A stretch of 11,638 bases of DNA, from assembly GCA_028456385.1 (NCBI GenBank), contig JALNQF010000893.1, positions 1 to 11,638 of the forward strand, given 5' to 3'. The notes under the pieces are model-generated. The model saw nothing but the letters and a program-made list of their open reading frames with translations, was not told the DNA's origin and did not search any database. The DNA is from Ophiosphaerella korrae. Taxonomy: Eukaryota; Ascomycota; Dothideomycetes; Pleosporales; Phaeosphaeriaceae. Both the position numbers and the translations under genes were made by a program. Of the stretch, positions 7,434 through 11,638 are shown one piece after another; positions within the stretch are counted from its first letter, which is position 1, and each line of letters begins with the position of its first letter.

Positions 7434-8435
7434 ATAGTTTTTTATATAGTAGCTTTTCTTACTATAGTTAAAGTATATAACGTCTTTTTTTTTTCTTTTT
7501 ATCTTTATTAGTATTAAGGATTATAAAGTCTCTTCTATTATAGTTTTTAAGTTTTTTCTTATATTTATTTATTCTCTATTCTTAAAGATTATTAGTTACT
7601 TATATTACTTATTTCTTTAAAGCTTCTAGTATTATTAGTTTTTCTATTTAGATTAGTTTATATTAGATATTTAACTTTAGTTTTTATTAAAACTATAATA
7701 TTAAAGATAGCTTATTTTATTCTATATTTTATAATAGTTATTTAAACTATAATATATACTCTAAGATACTCTTAAGTTATATAAGCTTCTTTAGCTTTCC
7801 TTAGCTTATCTAGTAATATTTATATCTCTAAATACTACTTTTGTTTATTTTATAAAGTATTTATAACTTCTAAAAATAGCTTTTATTTTATCTTTTTATA
7901 TTTCTAGAACTTATAATATATAATTTATCTAATAAAGTTTAAACTATTTTATTATATTTTCTTTAAAGTATATTCTAATATATACTACTTTCTTTACTTT
8001 AGTATTAAAGTATAGTACTTATATATCTATCTAGAGTTATACTAAAGCTAAAAAAAGTTTTAGCTTTTTTCTTATTTTATTAAACTTCTTAAGTACTAGT
8101 ATTTTAAGTAGTTTCTTTATTATACTAAGTTTTAGTCTCTAAGTAATTTATTCTATATAATTCTATCCTACTATAATAGCTTTAATCTAAGCTTTATTCT
8201 ACTTAATATAGTTCTTTAATTCTTTATTCTAAGTAGTTAAAATATTAATTAATAGTTATATACTCTCTGTATTAGTAATTAGGTTATTTAGGTTTAACTT
8301 AACTACTTTCTAGTTAGTTCTATCTAACTTATAACTACTTAGAAGTACTTTACTTTTTTTTTTAGTTATACTTTCTACTATTATATTAGTTTTAACTATA
8401 TACTACTTATACTTTACTTCTTTTAATAACTAGAT
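7434..8435 (-). pseudogene. Gag N-terminal and core part with first zinc knuckle (element B)
   Basis: The minus strand from about 8435 to 7434 aligns colinearly with plus-strand 3580-4584 of element A, including the VPKKFN-like, RWFKPYW-like and QAKKKLK-like blocks. The first CCHC box is at 7475-7434, with ligand spacing CX2CX4HX4C intact and all ligands now Tyr. The box ends exactly at 7434, next to the TA duplication of transposon X, and gag resumes at 2142 on the other side of X. This copy is more AT-rich than A: codons that keep C or G in A (such as CCT TAC TAG around 4075) are further reduced here. It is non-coding now. Family assignment rests on the alignment to A. Confidence 0.85.
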
Positions 8436-8443
8436 TAGTAAAG

Positions 8444-8640
8444 TATAATAGAGTTACTTATTATTAACTATAAGTAACTTCTAGAAAAAGTATAATAGAT
8501 TAAAAGTTAATATCTAAAGTATATATTATAATTAAGTAATAAATTTATAAATAATAGAAAGATTCTTATAATATTAATATATTATTACTCTTAGTTAGAG
8601 ATTAGATTACTAATACTATTCTAATAATAGTTACTTATTT
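8444..8640 (-). repeat. Truncated 5' LTR of element B
   Basis: On the minus strand this matches the last 190 bases or so of the A LTR (3381-3570), ending TATTATA where A has TATTACA, followed by the same post-LTR sequence (CTTTACTAAT against CCTTACTAAT). The outer half of the LTR is not recognisable beyond about 8640, so B is cut there, by deletion or by whatever brought in the sequence to the right. This region also gives the conserved post-LTR segment shared by A and B where a primer-binding site would lie; I could not match it to a tRNA with confidence. Confidence 0.75.
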
Positions 8641-9127
8641 TACTACCTTAAACAATCTAACAGCTTTTTAGCTACTAGATTTAGGTATTCGTAATACTAT
8701 TTTTAGCTACTAACTTGCCGCGAAACCTCTCTAAAACGCATCTAAGAGTTTAGACGTATATACCTTTTAGATTACCTTTTTTAGATAAGCTCTTCTTAGA
8801 TAATCTCTTTAAAAACGAGGTAGTCCTTATATAAAAACAAGAACCTATTTCTAGTTCTTTTAACTTTGCGCGCCCTCTTAAGCGCTAGCATCGCCGTTAT
8901 TATATTAGTAGAAGGCGAGATCGCATAACCTAAGTAGTAGTAGTAGTAGCTATATATTTTTAAGCTATATCCTCTCCCTCTTTTATAACTTACTCTATTT
9001 ACCCTTTACTTTAAAATCTATCTTATTGTGTAAACTAGTAGTACGACTTGTATCTACTCTATCTATTACTCCTTCTACTCTACTACGCTACTATTAGTGT
9101 TGTTATACTATATATTAACCTTATTAG
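8641..9127. other. Gene-free stretch upstream of the DUF3435 relic
   Basis: Composition changes here: CpG, CpA and TpG reappear (for example GCCGCG near 8720 and GCGCGCC near 8869), so this DNA is less damaged than the nested repeats to its left. A TATATAAA-like box at 8829-8836 and a 6-bp stem (AAGAAC/GTTCTT, 8839-8859) are present but weak evidence in AT-rich DNA. Part of the stretch, about 8942-9094, is open in the same frame as the downstream relic, so the N-terminus or an upstream exon might extend here; I cannot tell. It most likely holds the old promoter and 5' leader of that gene. Confidence 0.4.
8933..8949 (+). repeat. (AGT)n microsatellite
   Basis: Five and two-thirds copies of AGT in a row. 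It may descend from a CAG or GGT-type trinucleotide repeat altered by RIP, or may simply be a TAG run. No function is inferred. Confidence 0.7.
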
Positions 9128-11596
9128 GCTAATAATACTTCTAACAACAAGAGCGAATATATAGACTTTAATTAATCTAATATAGATAATAGTAATAAGT
9201 CTACAATAGACTTATCTAATACTAATATATACACTAATAAAGAGGAGGAGGATTACAAGAAAAAGATACTAGATATAGATATAGATAATATAGCGTGTCT
9301 TAGTAAAGAGTACTCCCCTAACTACTATCTTTAATAATTAGAAGTATTTAATAAAGAAGAGTATATAAGATAAGATTATAAAGATAGTAGTACTTACCTA
9401 CTTAACTATATAGAAGATTAGTAGAACTAGTAAGTCTTAAGTTTTAAGTCTTATACTTCTTTATAACTTAGATATAGTACCTAAGAACTCTTACTAATAT
9501 AGTATAGGTGTTAGGCTTTTGTAAAGAAGCTTACTCTTTATTCTTTTATAACTATCTCTATCTAGACTCTATATACTTTTTTTAACTAGCTACTTAATTA
9601 GCGCTATAGTAAAAGGGAAGGGAAACGTTAAAGAAAGAAACTTTAAGGAACTAAGTACGCTAGCTTGCTTAGGATATACTAGAAAGTTTTCTAGCTAGTA
9701 TACAAAAGAGCGACTAGTACTAGGCTAGATAGTAAGCTAAACTATAGTATGTATAAGGTATAAGTAAGCTACGTTTTTACTAGTATTTACATACTAAGTA
9801 TAATACTCTTCTACTTTAGGTATTAAGAAAGCTAGTAAAAAAATATAGTCTTTAAAAGATAGGTTAGGACAAGGCCTATATATACGTAGAGGATCTAACT
9901 CTTGTGTTACAAACAAATCTAGTAACAACTAAGAAAAAATATATCTATAGACACTATTGTATATAAGCCTAACTCTATCTATAGCTTAGTAGGTTTATAG
10001 TAAATTAACTATAGGCTCTTCTTAGGCTCTACTATTAGTATATCTAGGTTACTTTATAGTAAGATCTAGAGGGTAGGCCTTATTAAGTACTATTAGAATT
10101 TATATTTAAATTTATAAAAGAGTTTCTTAGCGTTAAAGATTTATAAGTCTTTAATTCCTTTCTACTCTACTTATTAAAGTCTTCTTTAGTTTAGTAATAC
10201 TATTAATATAAATATAAAGAACACTTTCTTTCTCTCTAAGATTATATATAATAAGACTCTTATCTTTAGTCTTTATATATTCCTCTTTAGAGTCCTTTTC
10301 TATAATTAGGCATTTATAGTATATAACTTAATATTGCTATAGTAGTTAAGTAAGCTCTATATTAAGCTAGGTTGTAATAAGTTACTATTACGCCTAAATA
10401 GAAAACTCGACAATATACTCCTCTTCTAGAAAGCTATTAAGACTTAGGATAGTTAGATAATGTCTCCTAACAAACTTCTCTTATACTCTACTCTACTACC
10501 TTAGATAAAATTACTTAGATAAATTATAGGTTTTATACAAGTTACTTACTTTTACTTACTAAGGTATACTAGAGGGAAAGCTTTTAATAAGAATAGTAAG
10601 CTCTGTAATCTACTTAAATAGAATATTACGTTAACTTATTCTCTAAGGAATATTAGCGAGGCGATATAGAACCTTATAATAGGATATACTAGTATAACAA
10701 CCTTTTTAAAGTACTACCTTTTATAACGTATTATAGTAGATACGTAAGCTATTATATAGGGTACTTAACTCTAGGAGTTACTAATGTAGGTAGCTTATAC
10801 CTTAAGTTACTTAGTTAATCCTTGTTGCCTATAACAGCTTATACTAGAATAATCTATATTAGTAAATAATTACCTAAGCGTTTATACCTTACTAGATTAG
10901 TAAGAACGATTTAAACGTACCTACAAATATCTAATAAAGTATCTAAAGTTTAAAGACCTTAGCTATAGAATAACTTAGGAGAAGTAATATTAGTAATATA
11001 CTCTTCTTAAGAATATAAAAGTATAATAGGAGTTTAAATAGCTTATACGTAACGTTAAGTAGTAGCTTAATAGCGCTAAAGTTAAAGATAATATAGAAGT
11101 AGTCTATAACGCTATATCTTTAGCGCAAAAGAAACTAGTAGACTTAGTTATATTATAGCCTAGTACTACTATAGATAAAGAGATGCGTAGGTGTAATAAA
11201 GCTATTACTGCTATTACTTAATATTATAGGATTAAGGAAAGGAGAATACGCTACCCTTAACTCTAAAAATTAAGTTCCTCTAGTACGCCTCTATATAAGG
11301 TAGAAGATTTTCTTCTAGTAGATTCTAAGGAAGTAGCCCTAGAAGCTACTAAGGTATCTATATATAGTAAGACTAGACTAAAGGTATATTTTACTTGCTT
11401 AGGAAACGAAAATTTACTAGTATAAGACTACACGTACTTATTTTAGACCCTAGGTAATCTTAGTAAGTACTTTAAGAGGAAGTACGTAGTAAACTTTAAA
11501 GAATAGTAAATTAGATATAACCTTTGCTAGGTTAATCTAGATAACAAGATACACTAGTAATAATATACTTATAATATCTATAGTATAGTTTTATAA
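9128..11596 (+). pseudogene. DUF3435/FluG-like protein relic (tyrosine-recombinase-related), RIP-inactivated
   Basis: A single frame (codon starts at 9308, 9701, 10649, 11396) runs about 820 codons with no visible indel but dozens of TAA/TAG. The N-terminus is Asn/Ser-rich and acidic. Then come EHSPNYYLQQLEVF at 9308-9349 and LLNYIEDQW near 9400; KYASSLRTYWKVF near 9650-9691 and RLVYKRATSTRLDSKLN at 9692-9742; YDKTLIFSPYIFL near 10235-10275; DGQIMSPNKLLLYSTLLPW up to about 10505; LRYARGKAF at 10559-10585; and NISEALQNLIMGHASITTFLKHYL at 10649-10720 in pieces, then RRITVDTQAIVRG. These are characteristic DUF3435 segments; the Arg at 10562, the G-H pair at 10682 and the HY pair at 10712-10717 fit tyrosine-recombinase positions. 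The C-terminus has CX2C at 11387/11396 with HX4H at 11468/11483, and a second CX2C at 11516/11525 with His at 11552 and 11564. Quoted residues undo RIP. The start is unresolved. Confidence 0.85.
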
Positions 11597-11638
11597 TATA
11601 TAATCTAAAGTTATTTATAGGTATAACGCGCGTATATT
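11597..11638. other. 3' flank at the window edge
   Basis: Forty-two bases after the last in-frame stop of the DUF3435 relic. They contain a CGCGCG run at 11628-11633 that has escaped CpG loss. Nothing else is recognised. Confidence 0.4.

Noticed and set aside
1..11638. Mitochondrial or bacterial AT-rich genome
   Set aside because: LTR retrotransposon, pogo-type and DUF3435 relics, together with transition-only divergence, point to fungal nuclear DNA. No rRNA, tRNA or mitochondrial genes were seen.

Overview
The window looks like a transposon graveyard from the nuclear genome of a filamentous ascomycete (Pezizomycotina). It has been heavily damaged by repeat-induced point mutation (RIP). CpA and TpG are nearly absent over long stretches, TpA is everywhere, ATG is almost missing, and the coding frames I can follow are broken almost entirely by TAA and TAG (CAA, CAG and TGG turned into stops). 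Cys and His codons of conserved motifs appear as Tyr (TGC/TGT to TAC/TAT, CAC/CAT to TAC/TAT). I found no intact gene. Several protein families can still be read through the damage because mutation is mostly by transition and frames are mostly kept.

The layout is a nest of three elements followed by a separate gene relic. (1) The outermost element, called B here, is a Ty3/Gypsy retrotransposon on the minus strand. Its truncated 5' LTR lies at about 8444-8640, and its gag runs down through the first CCHC zinc knuckle at 7434-7475. The element resumes at 2144 with the second knuckle (2079-2120), the rest of gag, the protease-RT linker (about 708-761) and the N-terminal part of reverse transcriptase (down to about 149), where it stops. 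(2) Into B, exactly between the two zinc knuckles, is inserted a Fot1/pogo-like DNA transposon, X (2145-7431). It has 63-bp terminal inverted repeats and a TA target duplication. Its minus-strand transposase relic keeps the N-terminal DNA-binding domain and a C-terminal zinc knuckle but has lost the catalytic middle. (3) Into X is inserted a second copy of the same Gypsy family, A (3168-7334, plus strand). A has paired LTRs, a TATAG target duplication and a polypurine tract. It is an internal-deletion derivative that joins gag to the second half of integrase and a chromodomain. Insertion order is therefore B, then X, then A.

The right-hand quarter (about 9128-11596, plus strand) is a long relic of a fungal DUF3435/FluG-like protein, the tyrosine-recombinase-related family that includes Starship captains and Crypton-like proteins. 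It ends in Cys/His zinc-finger-like motifs. Its frame appears unbroken by indels over about 2.4 kb despite dozens of stops. It is less AT-rich than the nest to its left, so it has had less RIP or came later.

The first 148 bases hold two strong palindromes next to the point where B breaks off, possibly the edge of another insertion. No RNA genes, CRISPR arrays or intact promoters were recognised.
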